A program made the position numbers and the translations under genes. Shown one piece after another: positions 25,352 through 35,000 of a stretch of DNA of 51,247 bases (the stretch's first letter is position 1; each line of letters starts with the position of its first letter). The stretch is from Roseiflexus sp. Its GTDB lineage: Bacteria; Chloroflexota; Chloroflexia; Chloroflexales; Roseiflexaceae. Under the pieces are notes generated by a model. That model did not search any database, was not told the DNA's origin, and worked only from the letters and a program-made list of their open reading frames with translations. The stretch lies in assembly GCA_025062325.1 (NCBI GenBank), contig JANXAL010000063.1, positions 1-51,247 of the forward strand. The letters are read 5' to 3'.

Positions 25352-26323
25352 TCACTTCTCGAGTTCGGCAAGCCACTGTGCGTCTAGCGCGGATCGTTCC
25401 GGGCGCTCGGGATCGTAGCGCACAATGACTGTGTCACGCCGATGGAGCCGAGCATACTGTTTTGCGTTAAGTTGTTGTGCTTTTCTGAAACGGGCAATTT
25501 CACCTTTCTGAGTAGGTAACTGTAATTCCCACGCAATGAAGTATGGTTCGCCCCAGTACTCCCTCTCTTCTTCATCCTCTGCCCATAGATCAATAACCTT
25601 TGCTTCGGCCGTCAATCCTTTCTGAGGTCGTGATTTCTCTATGATCCACACCAAGAATAAAATAAAAGGAGTCGATACAAAAAGCACAAGGAAGACAATG
25701 CCACGGGTTTTGTCGTTTGGTATAGAAAAGAGTACTAGCGGAAAAAGAAATAAAAGAACGAAGAATGACCCGGCGACATAGCCTGAAGTTGAAAAAGTGC
25801 TCAGTCTATTCGCACGCTTTATGAGATTATACCGATCCGACCAAGGTAGAGATGAACGTTGTGAGCAATCAAGCGATGAACGTAACCTCGAAGCGGGACT
25901 ACGCGGTAACGTATGCAACTGCGATCCGCAGAAGCGGCATCGTTGGTCCGCTGTATCAATCTCCGCGCTGCAATTTGGGCAGCATGCGGCGTCAGCCAGC
26001 GTTGACGGAGCGCTTGCCGCCGGACTTGCAGCGTGCTGTGTCCGCACCCGCGCAACAGGCAGCGCTGTAACGCCAAGCGACTGCAACCTGCGCCGTGCAA
26101 TGCTGTTTTGCGGGTTAATTGCCAGGGCGCGCTCCAGGCATTCATGCTTCTGTTGGGGCGTTTCAGCGATGGTTGCCATCCAGAGCCAGGCGCTCTCACA
26201 GGACGGGTTCGCGCGCAATACCTGCGCGAGCAACACACGTCCACGCTCCGTCTCGCCTGCACGAATGGCAGTGATGGCTGCGTTCAGTATCTGGTCAGGC
26301 TGGCTTGATTCGGTGATCGACAT
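25352..26323 (-). CDS. TPR and zinc-ribbon membrane protein
   Basis: The 323-aa product begins with two TPR-like helical hairpins (AAITAIRAGETERGRVLLAQ and CLERALAINPQNSIARRRL), then a zinc ribbon CCPNCSAEIDTADQRCRFCG around residue 115, then two membrane helices (SFFVLLFLFPLVLF and GIVFLVLFVSTPFILFLVWI) and a C-terminal 90-residue beta-rich domain. The arrangement of TPR, zinc ribbon and membrane pair is common in Chloroflexi, and its role is not known. The last part (RYDPERPERSALD) resembles DUF3592-type extracytoplasmic domains. Confidence 0.65.
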   Translation of the reverse strand: MSITESSQPDQILNAAITAIRAGETERGRVLLAQVLRANPSCESAWLWMATIAETPQQKHECLERALAINPQNSIARRRLQSLGVTALPVARVRTQHAASPAASAPSTLADAACCPNCSAEIDTADQRCRFCGSQLHTLPRSPASRLRSSLDCSQRSSLPWSDRYNLIKRANRLSTFSTSGYVAGSFFVLLFLFPLVLFSIPNDKTRGIVFLVLFVSTPFILFLVWIIEKSRPQKGLTAEAKVIDLWAEDEEEREYWGEPYFIAWELQLPTQKGEIARFRKAQQLNAKQYARLHRRDTVIVRYDPERPERSALDAQWLAELEK

Positions 26324-26697
26324 TGGCAGTCTCTGGTGTCGGGAACAATCTCAACTGGCAGACGTGTCACTCCTATTGTAGCCAATTTGATGGACGCAGA
26401 GCGTTCCAATTTGATTGCGGCATTGCGACAAAGTCGCAAACTGGAAGTGACTGCCTGTCCGGTCGCTTGCTCTGCGAGCGTGGTGCGTGACGGAACACAG
26501 ATTGGCGCGGATTGAGACGGATCCGGACGGATTGGGGAATGCGCGCCTTTCGCGGGTTGAGGTGCGGAGTCTTTGTGCCTTGGTGTGAGTGCTTATTTGA
26601 GGAGAAGCCCTGGTTCCTGATCCTCGGTTCTCAGTGCTCGCAAGAATTGCCAACGGTGTTATAATAAGAAGGGTTTATCCCATCAGAAAGCCTTGGA
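26324..26697. other. intergenic gap with short repeats
   Basis: The gap has a direct CCAATTTGAT repeat (26382 and 26407), a CGGATTGAGACGGATCC repeat copy at 26498-26537 that recurs at 30620-30650, and a GGTTC..TCGGTTCTCAG copy at 26608-26640. TATAAT at 26660-26665 is a perfect -10 box for the ATPase gene at 26698, but no -35 box fits. Confidence 0.45.
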
Positions 26698-28437
26698 ATG
26701 GCGATTTCCTCCGTGTCAGATCACCAAGTAATGTTCACGCCGGAAGCGCTGGCGGCGCTGACGGTTTCTGGCGCTACGGAACGCTGGAATGCCGTCCAGG
26801 AGCGGTTGCAACCGGTGCTGGCGGGGTTTGCTGCCCGTTTCAGCGCTGAGGCGTCCCGACGGTTCCCGCGTATCTGGAGCCTCTACGAGATTAGTTACCG
26901 CACCCAACGCTATGTCAACCGCGGTCGCGGCATGCGCGATCCGATCGACGACTACTATCTGGTGATCGATCGCCCGCCGCGCGGCGCAGGGGTTTACCTG
27001 GCAGTTAGCGGCGCTGAACGTCTCATCCTGGTTGCGCTTCAGGTCGCGCGTCGCCGCAAAGAAGACTTGGCGCGCGTATGGGAGGAGTCGCGTGCGCTCT
27101 GGCTGCCGCTAGTGGAACGCATCCGCGAGGTGCGCTTTGTTGACCGTGATCGGGCAACCGAACCGTCGACGTTATGGCTTGATCGCTACCTGGCAAACCG
27201 CGCGGCAGCGTCGCTCCTGGCAGGATTCGCCTACCGCTGGGACGATCCGCAGGTCTTTCAACCGGCATTCATCGAGCGCTTGATTGAGGATGCGCTGGCG
27301 CTGCTGCCGCTCAACGAGGCGCTGATGGAACGTGCTGAGGCGCGTGATCCGACCGGCGCCGCCTGGCTGCGTGAACAGCGCGTCGCCTATCTGACTGCGG
27401 AAGAACCGCCTATTGAAGTTATTATCGAACGCATTCGCGCTCGCGGGCTAACGCTGTCAGAACAGATTATTCGCGCCTACCACGTCGCGCTGCACACCCG
27501 GCCGCTCGTAATCCTGCCCGGAATCTCCGGCACTGGCAAAACCCGCCTGACCCGTCTGTACGCCGATGCACTGCTCGGCGAACGTCTGGCGCCTGGTCAG
27601 GAGAACGAGCGCTACCTGCTGGTAGCGGTTCAACCCGACTGGCATAGCCCGCACGACCTCCTGGGGTATTACAACGCAATCACCGGCAAATACCATCCGA
27701 CGCCGTTTCTCCGCTTTTTGCAGCGCGCCGCAGCCGATCCAACCGCGCGCTATTTCGTCTGCCTTGACGAAATGAACCTGGCGCGACCGGAGTACTACCT
27801 GGCGCCAATCCTGTCGGCGATGGAGACCGACGACCGCCTGATCGATCTTGGCGCGCCCGGTCCGACCGTTGAAACTGTAACCAGCGAGGTGCTGACCAAT
27901 CCCTTTCGACTGCCGCCGAATGTGGTGATCATCGGCACGGTTAACGTTGACGAAAGTGCGCATGCCCTTTCTGATAAACTGCTCGACCGCGCGAATGTCA
28001 TCGAGTTAACCGATGTTGATCTAGAAGGGTTCCGTGTCGCATATCCTGGTACAATCGATGACTCCGTCTGGAGCGTGATTGTTCAGGTTCACGGCATTGT
28101 TGCGCGCGCCGGACAACCGTTTGGCTATCGCACTCTGAATGAGATGCTGCGGTATATTGAACAGTCACAGGGAGTTTTGGCGCCGCGGCAGGCGCTGGAC
28201 TTCCAGATCAAACAGAAAGTGCTGCCCAAACTGCGCGGCGACGACACACCGCGTTTGCGGCGTGCGTTGACCGAACTGCTGGAACTGCTGCTTGGCGCGC
28301 CTCAGAGCGTCTGGAAACGTGCAGCACAGGTTGCGCCCGAAGCTATCGCCGCTGCGCCCTTCCCTGAGTCAGCGGAGAAAGTGCGGCGCATGCTCGAACG
28401 CCTCGATGTCGATGGATTTACCGATTTCTACGGCTAG
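26698..28437 (+). CDS. McrB-like AAA+ ATPase
   Basis: The 579-aa product has an McrB-type AAA+ domain from about residue 260: Walker A LPGISGTGKTRL, QPDWHSPHDLLGYYN, Walker B FVCLDEMNLARPEYY, and the McrB signature GTVNVDESAHALSDKLLDRA, in which the DES and LDRAN elements are specific to this family. The N-terminal 250 residues are a separate helical domain (RFPRIWSLYEISYRTQRYVN), unlike the EVE or B3-type modified-base readers of known McrB proteins. McrB normally works with the McrC nuclease to cut modified DNA; no McrC is found in the window. It may be an orphan or belong to a related NTPase class. Confidence 0.78.
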   Translation: MAISSVSDHQVMFTPEALAALTVSGATERWNAVQERLQPVLAGFAARFSAEASRRFPRIWSLYEISYRTQRYVNRGRGMRDPIDDYYLVIDRPPRGAGVYLAVSGAERLILVALQVARRRKEDLARVWEESRALWLPLVERIREVRFVDRDRATEPSTLWLDRYLANRAAASLLAGFAYRWDDPQVFQPAFIERLIEDALALLPLNEALMERAEARDPTGAAWLREQRVAYLTAEEPPIEVIIERIRARGLTLSEQIIRAYHVALHTRPLVILPGISGTGKTRLTRLYADALLGERLAPGQENERYLLVAVQPDWHSPHDLLGYYNAITGKYHPTPFLRFLQRAAADPTARYFVCLDEMNLARPEYYLAPILSAMETDDRLIDLGAPGPTVETVTSEVLTNPFRLPPNVVIIGTVNVDESAHALSDKLLDRANVIELTDVDLEGFRVAYPGTIDDSVWSVIVQVHGIVARAGQPFGYRTLNEMLRYIEQSQGVLAPRQALDFQIKQKVLPKLRGDDTPRLRRALTELLELLLGAPQSVWKRAAQVAPEAIAAAPFPESAEKVRRMLERLDVDGFTDFYG

Positions 28438-28956
28438 AAAGTGTTGATGCGAAGGCGCGAGGACGCAGATGTATTGATTATCAAACTTTGCGCCTTTACG
28501 TCCTTGGAGAGCAGTTGGCGTTGGCAGAGCCTGTCGAAGCCGACGCCAATCACGAAAAAGCTATTGCAACCGGAGCCCGTTGCGCAGCGTATCCAAATAT
28601 ATTCCGTTCAATCGCCGCAACCTGCTATAGGTCCAGTGCAGAGACGGTTGGTTGATGAGGAACAAAAGCGCACCCGCACCGTATCGGGCTGTTGAAGCTG
28701 ATGGAAGACTTCTTCCTAATGCGCTACGCTCCACAGTATGGACGGAACGCCCTCCGCTGTCTGAAGATGTACAGATGCCTTCGTATTGTTCGTCCTGCCA
28801 GACATCGAGGATGAGCGTCTCAGCCTTTCTTTGCTGTGCTCCGGCAGGGGGCGCCGTTTCTTTACTGGTCAGGGTGCGGCTTTCAGGTTATGATGAGATC
28901 GTGTGAAGCAGGGCGGGCATCGATGGGGAATCAGGTTGCCTGTGCGTGTTGGAGCG
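28438..28956. other. intergenic region with repeat, no gene recognised
   Basis: 28447-28506 is a copy of the GACGC/GGCGC repeat family. It is followed by GCCTGTCGAAGCCGACGCC, a short string seen again as GCCTGTCGAAGCCAACGCC at 30690. Open frames at 28441, 28652 and 28903 lack motifs and good start signals and are not convincing genes. Confidence 0.4.
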
Positions 28957-28984
28957 CCGGGTGTTTCACGTGAAACACCCGGCG
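28955..28984. promoter_or_regulatory. parS: parS-type ParB binding site in a 30-bp perfect palindrome
   Basis: The consensus 16-mer TGTTTCACGTGAAACA (28962-28977) is embedded in a larger perfect palindrome of 30 bp, with arms CGCCGGG and CCCGGCG on either side. It lies between the McrB-like ATPase and purB. With the site at 3345 it supports an origin-proximal location. No parA or parB is visible. Confidence 0.82.
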
Positions 28985-29230
28985 TCGAGCCGGTGGAGGA
29001 TGGCATGCGAAGCGTCAGCGTTGCTGGAGTGGAGTGCGGCAATGGCGTCATTCACTGTTTGGTTGACGTCGGGCAGCGTGATGGGCGGCATAGCAGTCTC
29101 CGGCAGCGAAGAGCGTTGTGCGGGCGCCAATTACAGCGTCTAGCGTCAATTATCCTCGTCCTCATAGACGGCGGGTTGTTCGAAGTGAGTCCAGGGACGC
29201 AACGAAGTCGCTATTAGGAGGAGCAAAGAG

Positions 29231-30586
29231 ATGTCGCTAACTGCACTTTCTCCGCTCGATGGGCGCTACCGTGCCGATGTCGCCGACCTCGAAGCCTATT
29301 TCAGCGAGGCGGCGCTGTTCCGCTATCGGGTGCGCGTCGAGGTGGAGTATCTACTGTTTCTGACACGTGCACGGGACGTCGATTTCGTTCCAAAGCTCGA
29401 TCCGCGCGCTGCGGCGGCGTTGCGCAATCTGTACCGCTCGTTCTCCGCAGCCGACGCCGAGGCGATCGCTGCGTGGGATCGCAAAGTCAACCACGATGTC
29501 AAGGCAGTCGAATACTGGCTGCGCGAGCGTCTCGACGCGCTCGGTCTCGGCGCCTGGAAGGAAGCGGTGCATTTTGCGCTGACCTCGGAAGATGTTAATA
29601 ACCTCGCATATGCACTGATGACCCGTGAAGCGCGCGATCTGACGATCATGCCTGCGGTTGGCGAAATTATTGTGGCGCTGCGTGACCTGGCGTTCACCGA
29701 AGCTGAGACGCCGATGCTAGCGCGCACCCACGGTCAACCGGCTACGCCAACGACCTTCGGCAAGGAAATGGCAGTCTTCGCGGCGCGGCTCCAGCGTGCT
29801 CACGAGCAGGTGTCCAGCATTCGGCTCACCGGGAAACTGAACGGGGCGACCGGTACGTTCGCCGCCCACGTCGCAGCCTTGCCCCAGGTAGACTGGATCG
29901 CGTTCAGTCGCGGGTTCATCCGGTTCCTTGACCTGGAGCCGGTGCTGCTGACCACCCAGATCGAGCCGCATGACACGCTCGCCGAGCTGTGCGATGCGCT
30001 GCGGCGGCTCAATACGGTGTTGATCGACCTTTGCCAGGATATGTGGCGCTATATCAGCGACGGCTACCTGGTGCAGATTGCACGTCCCGGCGAGGTCGGT
30101 TCGTCTACTATGCCGCATAAGGTCAATCCGATCGATTTCGAGAATGCTGAAGGCAATCTAGGGCTAGCGAATGCGCTACTGGAGCACTTTAGCCGCAAGT
30201 TGCCGGTCTCGCGTCTGCAACGCGACCTGACCGATAGTACAGTGCTGCGCAACCTCGGCGTTGCATTCGGGCATTGCCTGCTCGGTTACCGACGCATCAG
30301 CAGGGGATTGGGCAAGATCGCCGTTGATCGGGAGCGTCTGCTCGATGACTTGCATCGTCATCCGGAGGTGCTGGCGGAGGCGGTGCAGACCATCCTGCGC
30401 CGCGCCGGTTACCCGGAGCCGTATGAGGCGCTCAAGCGCCTGACACGCGGACGGTCGCTGACGATCGAGATGCTGCATGCATTTATTGACGAACTCGATG
30501 TCGCGCCGGAGGTAAAGGACGAACTGCGCGCCCTGACGCCGGAAACCTACACCGGGCTGGCTGACCGCCTAGCGCGGATGGTGTGA
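29231..30586 (+). CDS. purB: adenylosuccinate lyase
   Basis: The 451-aa product is a full-length PurB of the long (E. coli-like) type. It has the fumarase/aspartase-family signature GSSTMPHKVNPIDFENAEGN, ARTHGQPATPTTFGKE with the catalytic histidine, and LTSEDVNNLAYALM. It catalyses two steps of purine synthesis: SAICAR to AICAR plus fumarate, and adenylosuccinate to AMP plus fumarate. AGGAGG ends nine bases before the ATG. A 7-bp hairpin (30661-30681, CGCTGCC with GGCAGCG) follows the gene, without a T run. Confidence 0.95.
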   Translation: MSLTALSPLDGRYRADVADLEAYFSEAALFRYRVRVEVEYLLFLTRARDVDFVPKLDPRAAAALRNLYRSFSAADAEAIAAWDRKVNHDVKAVEYWLRERLDALGLGAWKEAVHFALTSEDVNNLAYALMTREARDLTIMPAVGEIIVALRDLAFTEAETPMLARTHGQPATPTTFGKEMAVFAARLQRAHEQVSSIRLTGKLNGATGTFAAHVAALPQVDWIAFSRGFIRFLDLEPVLLTTQIEPHDTLAELCDALRRLNTVLIDLCQDMWRYISDGYLVQIARPGEVGSSTMPHKVNPIDFENAEGNLGLANALLEHFSRKLPVSRLQRDLTDSTVLRNLGVAFGHCLLGYRRISRGLGKIAVDRERLLDDLHRHPEVLAEAVQTILRRAGYPEPYEALKRLTRGRSLTIEMLHAFIDELDVAPEVKDELRALTPETYTGLADRLARMV

Positions 30587-30774
30587 GATAACTGTACGTG
30601 TTGCTTGTGACGGAACTAGGATGGATTGGGACAGACTCGGACGGATTACGGTTGTGTTTTCGCTGCCTGTTCCTGGCAGCGGGTGTTGGCGAAGCCTGTC
30701 GAAGCCAACGCCCTACGATAAGATTTCACACTGGCAACCGGTTCGCGGTTATCTATGAGAGCCGCTGCTGCGCG
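30587..30774. other. intergenic gap with short repeats
   Basis: Between convergent purB and the DUF454 gene lie the hairpin at 30661-30681, a CGGATT-repeat copy (30620-30650) and GCCTGTCGAAGCCAACGCC. No gene is seen. Confidence 0.4.
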
Positions 30775-31194
30775 CTACGGTGATCTAGCGGTCCTGAGAC
30801 GCAGAATGACGATTGTCTTGATCATCGCCAATCCGACAAGGAACGCGCGCATCAACAGGCTCTCAACGGCGAAGATCGCCGCAGCAAGCAGCATTATCCA
30901 GGCAACCCCCAGGACCATCACCTTTGCGCGCAGGGTCATTGAGCGATCCTGCTGAAAACGTTGAAGATGCGGTCTTATCAGCGGGCGCTCGGCCATCCAG
31001 CCGTACAGTCGAGGCGACGACCGAAAGAACAGCGCCGCAGCCAGCAGAAAAAACGGCGTTGATGGGAGCGCAGGCAGAAAAGCGCCCAAAAATCCAAGAA
31101 TAAGGAATAACGTTCCTCCAATCAGTAAAAGCGGACGCAAGAGCGGATAAGACAGTCTTGCGTGCGCGTTTGAGAGACGCTCGCGCTCATTCAT
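30775..31194 (-). CDS. DUF454 (YbaN) family membrane protein
   Basis: The 139-aa product has the YbaN-type pattern: PLLLIGGTLFLILGFLGAFL with PALPSTPFFLLAAALFFRSS, then a conserved SPRLYGWMAERPLIRPHLQ and two C-terminal helices. ATG 31194 overlaps the TGA of cydC (ATGA), so translation is coupled. The function of DUF454 is unknown; its position directly after cydDC suggests a link with thiol export or cytochrome assembly. Confidence 0.8.
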   Translation of the reverse strand: MNERERLSNAHARLSYPLLRPLLLIGGTLFLILGFLGAFLPALPSTPFFLLAAALFFRSSPRLYGWMAERPLIRPHLQRFQQDRSMTLRAKVMVLGVAWIMLLAAAIFAVESLLMRAFLVGLAMIKTIVILRLRTARSP

Positions 31195-32975
31195 GTCGCC
31201 ATCTCCTCCCGGCGTATGTCTTCCCACAGATCCCGTTGTTGCGCAAAGAGTTGAGCATATGTTCCATTTCGTCTGAGCAACGCGTCGTGTGTGCCGCACT
31301 CGACCAGGCGACCGTTGTCGAGAACCAGAATCTCGTCTGCCATGCGCACCGTCGAGAGTCGGTGCGTGATGATAATGGTAGTGCGTTCTTTTCGGGTGGT
31401 GTGCAGTGCATCTTGAACGGCGCGCTCTGTCTCGGGATCGAGATTGGCGGTCGCTTCATCGAGCACAAGAATGGGTGCATCCTTTAGAAACGCGCGCGCC
31501 AACGCCAGGCGCTGGCGCTGACCACCCGAAAACCGGTTTCCCAGTTCTCCAACCGGCGTGTCGTAGCCGTGCGGCAATGTCATCACAAAATCATGCAGGT
31601 GGGCAGCCCTGGCAGCCGCGATAATCTCATCGTCTGAAGCAGACGGCTTGCCCAGGCGGATGTTCTCGCGGATTGACGCATTGAACACATGCGCGTTTTG
31701 CGAGACGACCGCGATATGGTGACGGAGTGCAGTCAGCGAAAACTCGCGAATGTCAACGCCGTTCAGGGTGATCCGCCCGTCTGTCGGGTCCCAGAACCGT
31801 AACAAGAGCGCAAGCAGCGTAGACTTTCCTGCGCCGCTCCTGCCCACTATGGCAATCGTGCGGCCGAACGGAATATCGAATGTGATATTGTGCAGAACAT
31901 GCTGCGCATTTCCTTCTCCGGACGCCTGCGGATAGCGAAATGAGACGTTCTCAAAACGCAGGTGCAGCGGTTGGTTGACGGGAAACGGACGCGGTTGGGC
32001 AGGATCCTGAACCGCTGGCGCTTGATCCATCAACTCGAACAACCGCTCTGCGCTCGCCATGGCGCCGTTGAAATCGTTGATCACGCCGGTAACGCCCAGC
32101 AGCGGTTGAAACGCCATCCATCCCAGCGTTACAATCACCGGCACGTCGCTGATTGCCAGCATGCCGCGCTGAACGAGCCAGATGCTGAGGGCTAGAAGCG
32201 TCAGTGTCCCGCCTGCTAGCAATGCTTCTATAACTCCGTTCTGAAGCGCACCGGTACGCGCCAGACCAGCCTGTGCGCTGCGCAGGCGTTCGCCTGCCTC
32301 CCGCAACAGCGCACGGCGGCGTTCACCATAGTTGAATGCCAGGACATCACGTATGCCCTGGAAACTGTCTGTCAGCAGTGCGCTGATCTCTCCGGCCTCG
32401 CGCCGTGTTCGTGCAGCAGGAGCGCGACTTGCACGATAGGCGATCCACGGCGCGACAACGCCGACCAGCACCAGAAAGGGCAGTAGTCCAAGGGCTAAAA
32501 CGATGTTGTAGTATCCCAGCGCCGCCAGCAACGTCAGCGGCGCGATGACTGCTGCAAAGAACGGTGCAATTGTGTGTGCATAGAAGGGTTCGATTCGATC
32601 AATGTCCGCAATCACGCGAGAGACAGCATCGCCGCTGCGCAGACGCTGCAACCCGGCTGGCGTCTGCGGCTCCAGTGCGTTGTAGAACTGATACCGCAAC
32701 TGCGCGAGCAGATGAAATGCGACATAGTGACCAGTGTATTGCTCGACATAACGCACGACGCCCTTGAACAGCGCAAGCGCAACCAGCGTCATCACGACGA
32801 TCGCAGATGACAATGGCTCGCCAAGCGCGAAACGCACGACAGCAGAAACGCCGACTGCGAGGAGGGCGGTTCCGGCAAGAAAGTTCAAAATACGCGCTGC
32901 GATGGAAACGGTCATAACCCAATACATTGGGCGCAGGAGCGTCAACAGACGTGCAAGAATGCGGGATCGACTCAT
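31191..32975 (-). CDS. cydC: thiol reductant ABC exporter subunit CydC
   Basis: The 594-aa product is an ABC half-transporter with six membrane segments in residues about 10-310 and an ATPase domain: Walker A VGRSGAGKSTLL, signature NRFSGGQRQRLALARAF, Walker B LVLDEATANLD and the H-loop ITHRLST. It would pair with CydD to export glutathione- or cysteine-type thiols, which is needed for cytochrome bd assembly in other bacteria. ATG overlaps the TGA of cydD by one base in ATGA. Subunit assignment rests on gene order and on the closer match to CydC. Confidence 0.83.
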   Translation of the reverse strand: MSRSRILARLLTLLRPMYWVMTVSIAARILNFLAGTALLAVGVSAVVRFALGEPLSSAIVVMTLVALALFKGVVRYVEQYTGHYVAFHLLAQLRYQFYNALEPQTPAGLQRLRSGDAVSRVIADIDRIEPFYAHTIAPFFAAVIAPLTLLAALGYYNIVLALGLLPFLVLVGVVAPWIAYRASRAPAARTRREAGEISALLTDSFQGIRDVLAFNYGERRRALLREAGERLRSAQAGLARTGALQNGVIEALLAGGTLTLLALSIWLVQRGMLAISDVPVIVTLGWMAFQPLLGVTGVINDFNGAMASAERLFELMDQAPAVQDPAQPRPFPVNQPLHLRFENVSFRYPQASGEGNAQHVLHNITFDIPFGRTIAIVGRSGAGKSTLLALLLRFWDPTDGRITLNGVDIREFSLTALRHHIAVVSQNAHVFNASIRENIRLGKPSASDDEIIAAARAAHLHDFVMTLPHGYDTPVGELGNRFSGGQRQRLALARAFLKDAPILVLDEATANLDPETERAVQDALHTTRKERTTIIITHRLSTVRMADEILVLDNGRLVECGTHDALLRRNGTYAQLFAQQRDLWEDIRREEMAT

Positions 32976-34699
32976 CGCGCACCTCCTGCAGCAAGGTGTG
33001 CCATGTATGCAAAAACGCCCTTCTGCCGCAGCAGATCAGCAGGAGCGCCCATCTCAATGATCCGTCCGCTGTCCAGGACTACAATGCGATCCGCACGGCT
33101 GGCTGTACTCAGACGGTGCGCGATAATGAGCACCGTCCTGCCCTGGAAAAGATGATCGAGAGAGTCCTGGATCACCGCTTCCGTCTGGCTATCGAGTTGC
33201 GATGTCGGTTCATCGAGCAGCACAATTGGCGCATCCTTTAGAAAAGCGCGCGCCAGCGCCAATCGCTGCGCCTGACCGCCGCTTAGCGTGCTGCCGCGCT
33301 CGCCGATGACCGTACGCAACCCGTCGGGGAACTGCGCCACGACGTCATCAAGGTGCGCTGCACACAGCGCGCGCGCCAGTTCCTCTGGAGAAGCGTCGGG
33401 TTTCGCAATGCGCAGATTCTCTTCCACGGTTCCGTAGAAGATGTAAGGGTCCTGCGACACCAGCGCAATACTGGCGCGCAGATGATCAGAAGAGTACGCT
33501 GTAACAGGGGCGCCGTTGATCAGGATCGTTCCCTGCTGTGCCGCAATAAAACGCAGCAACAACTGAAAGACCGTACTTTTCCCCGCCCCGCTTGCGCCGA
33601 CCAGTGCGACTCGCTCACCGGGCTGGATGGTCAGCGAAAACCGGTTCAGGGCAGGAGCGTCTCTCCCGGCGTACTGGAACATGACTTCTTCGAACCGAAT
33701 CTCAGGCGCCTCAACGATCAGACCTGCGGACTGCGCTGGCTCCGCCACCCCTGGAGGCGTATCGAGAAAAGCCAAGATCTTTTTCGCCACCGAGCGACCG
33801 ATCGCTCCGGCGAAGAAGAACTGACCGATCAGATTCAGCGGTCGGGCAAGCTCAAAACTGAGAAGAACGAACGTCACAGCTGTTCCCAGAGCGATGCCGT
33901 CAGTCGAAAGCCGCCAGAGCGATGCCAGGGTTAACACCACTGTCGTTGCCAGCGCAAATCCGCCATCGACAATAAACAGCATCACCTGGTTGACCGCTAA
34001 TAGACGCATCGTCTCTCGCCGGAGCGTCTCATTTTCCTGGCGAAACTGCTCGCCGCGCGCTTTTCCCTGGTTGAACATTTTGAGGGTCGTTAATCCTTGC
34101 AAACTATCGAGGAATTGCGCACTCAAATGGTTCGCTGCTGCGAAAAAGCGATCACTCACTGCTTTGAACCGTTGCGAAGTTGCGCCCAGCAAAAGCGGCG
34201 GCAACGGCAGTGTCAGCAACAGAATCAGCGCTGTTGGAACGTCCTGTGTGGCAATGTACGCAATGACCAGGACAGGACTGAGCATCCCGACGATGAATTG
34301 CGCCCAGTAGATGCTGTAATACTGCTCCAGCCAGTCCATGCCGTCGACGGCGGTATTGACCAGTTCACCGGTGCGCTCACGGTCAAGACCAGCTGGTCCA
34401 ATCCGTAGAGCATGGGCGTAGATAGTGTCGCGGACGGCAATTTTGGTGTCGGCGGCTGCCTGCGCTGCCGCAAAACGCTCGAGCCACCCGGCAAATCCTT
34501 TGCTCACGATGAGCGTGAGTGCGCCGATGAGTACACCTGTCGAAAGGATGAGTCCGCCGGTCCATATGCTTTCGATGACCCAACCTAGCGCAGCGAAAAG
34601 AGCAATGTTTAGTATGACTGTCACTAGTCCGGCGGCAGCGGAAACTGCAACCCACCTCCGTGTCTGACGGGAGAAGAGACGGCTGTCAATGCCCAACAT
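32972..34699 (-). CDS. cydD: thiol reductant ABC exporter subunit CydD
   Basis: The 575-aa product is an ABC half-transporter: six membrane segments, then Walker A VGASGAGKSTVFQLLL, signature STLSGGQAQRLALARAFL, Walker B IVLLDEPTSQLDSQ and H-loop IAHRLST. DTKIAVRDTIYAHALRIGPA in the first half is typical of CydD. The frame is open further upstream to 35017, but the 106 extra residues are not family-like and run into the upstream gap; ATG 34699 begins a normal N-terminus (LGIDSRLFSRQTR). It leads the cydD-cydC-DUF454 operon. No cytochrome bd genes are in the window. Confidence 0.82.
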   Translation of the reverse strand: MLGIDSRLFSRQTRRWVAVSAAAGLVTVILNIALFAALGWVIESIWTGGLILSTGVLIGALTLIVSKGFAGWLERFAAAQAAADTKIAVRDTIYAHALRIGPAGLDRERTGELVNTAVDGMDWLEQYYSIYWAQFIVGMLSPVLVIAYIATQDVPTALILLLTLPLPPLLLGATSQRFKAVSDRFFAAANHLSAQFLDSLQGLTTLKMFNQGKARGEQFRQENETLRRETMRLLAVNQVMLFIVDGGFALATTVVLTLASLWRLSTDGIALGTAVTFVLLSFELARPLNLIGQFFFAGAIGRSVAKKILAFLDTPPGVAEPAQSAGLIVEAPEIRFEEVMFQYAGRDAPALNRFSLTIQPGERVALVGASGAGKSTVFQLLLRFIAAQQGTILINGAPVTAYSSDHLRASIALVSQDPYIFYGTVEENLRIAKPDASPEELARALCAAHLDDVVAQFPDGLRTVIGERGSTLSGGQAQRLALARAFLKDAPIVLLDEPTSQLDSQTEAVIQDSLDHLFQGRTVLIIAHRLSTASRADRIVVLDSGRIIEMGAPADLLRQKGVFAYMAHLAAGGAR

Positions 34700-34738
34700 A
34701 CAATATAGTATCACTAAGGGAGAATAGACTGCGTCTGT

Positions 34739-34767
34739 ATAGTAACAGAGATGATAGTAAATGTCAA
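34739..34767 (-). promoter_or_regulatory. sigma-70 promoter of the cydDC operon
   Basis: On the minus strand TTGACA (34767-34762) and TACTAT (34744-34739) are separated by exactly 17 bp. Transcription would start near 34732, about 33 bases before the cydD ATG, and this supports the shorter cydD start. Confidence 0.75.
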
Positions 34768-35000
34768 TAAATGCATAGCCTGCTTCGCGTTCAACGCACG
34801 AGCGCCGCACCTTCCGCCTTCGCACCTTGCCCTCTTCTCCTCTTGCCCTGCGTCTCTTACCTCTTTTGCGCCTCTTTACGTTTTGCAAAATCGCACTCAA
34901 ACCGATCCATTTCCGGTACCGTCGGGCGCTTGACCTTCGCCGATCTTCCATAGTATGCTTGCGCAAGGTGAATAAATTGTTGTTCATTTGCGACAGTGCC

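Noticed and set aside
28903-29217. 104-aa open frame across the second parS site
   Set aside because: It has no family motif or ribosome-binding site, and the palindrome explains part of its sequence.
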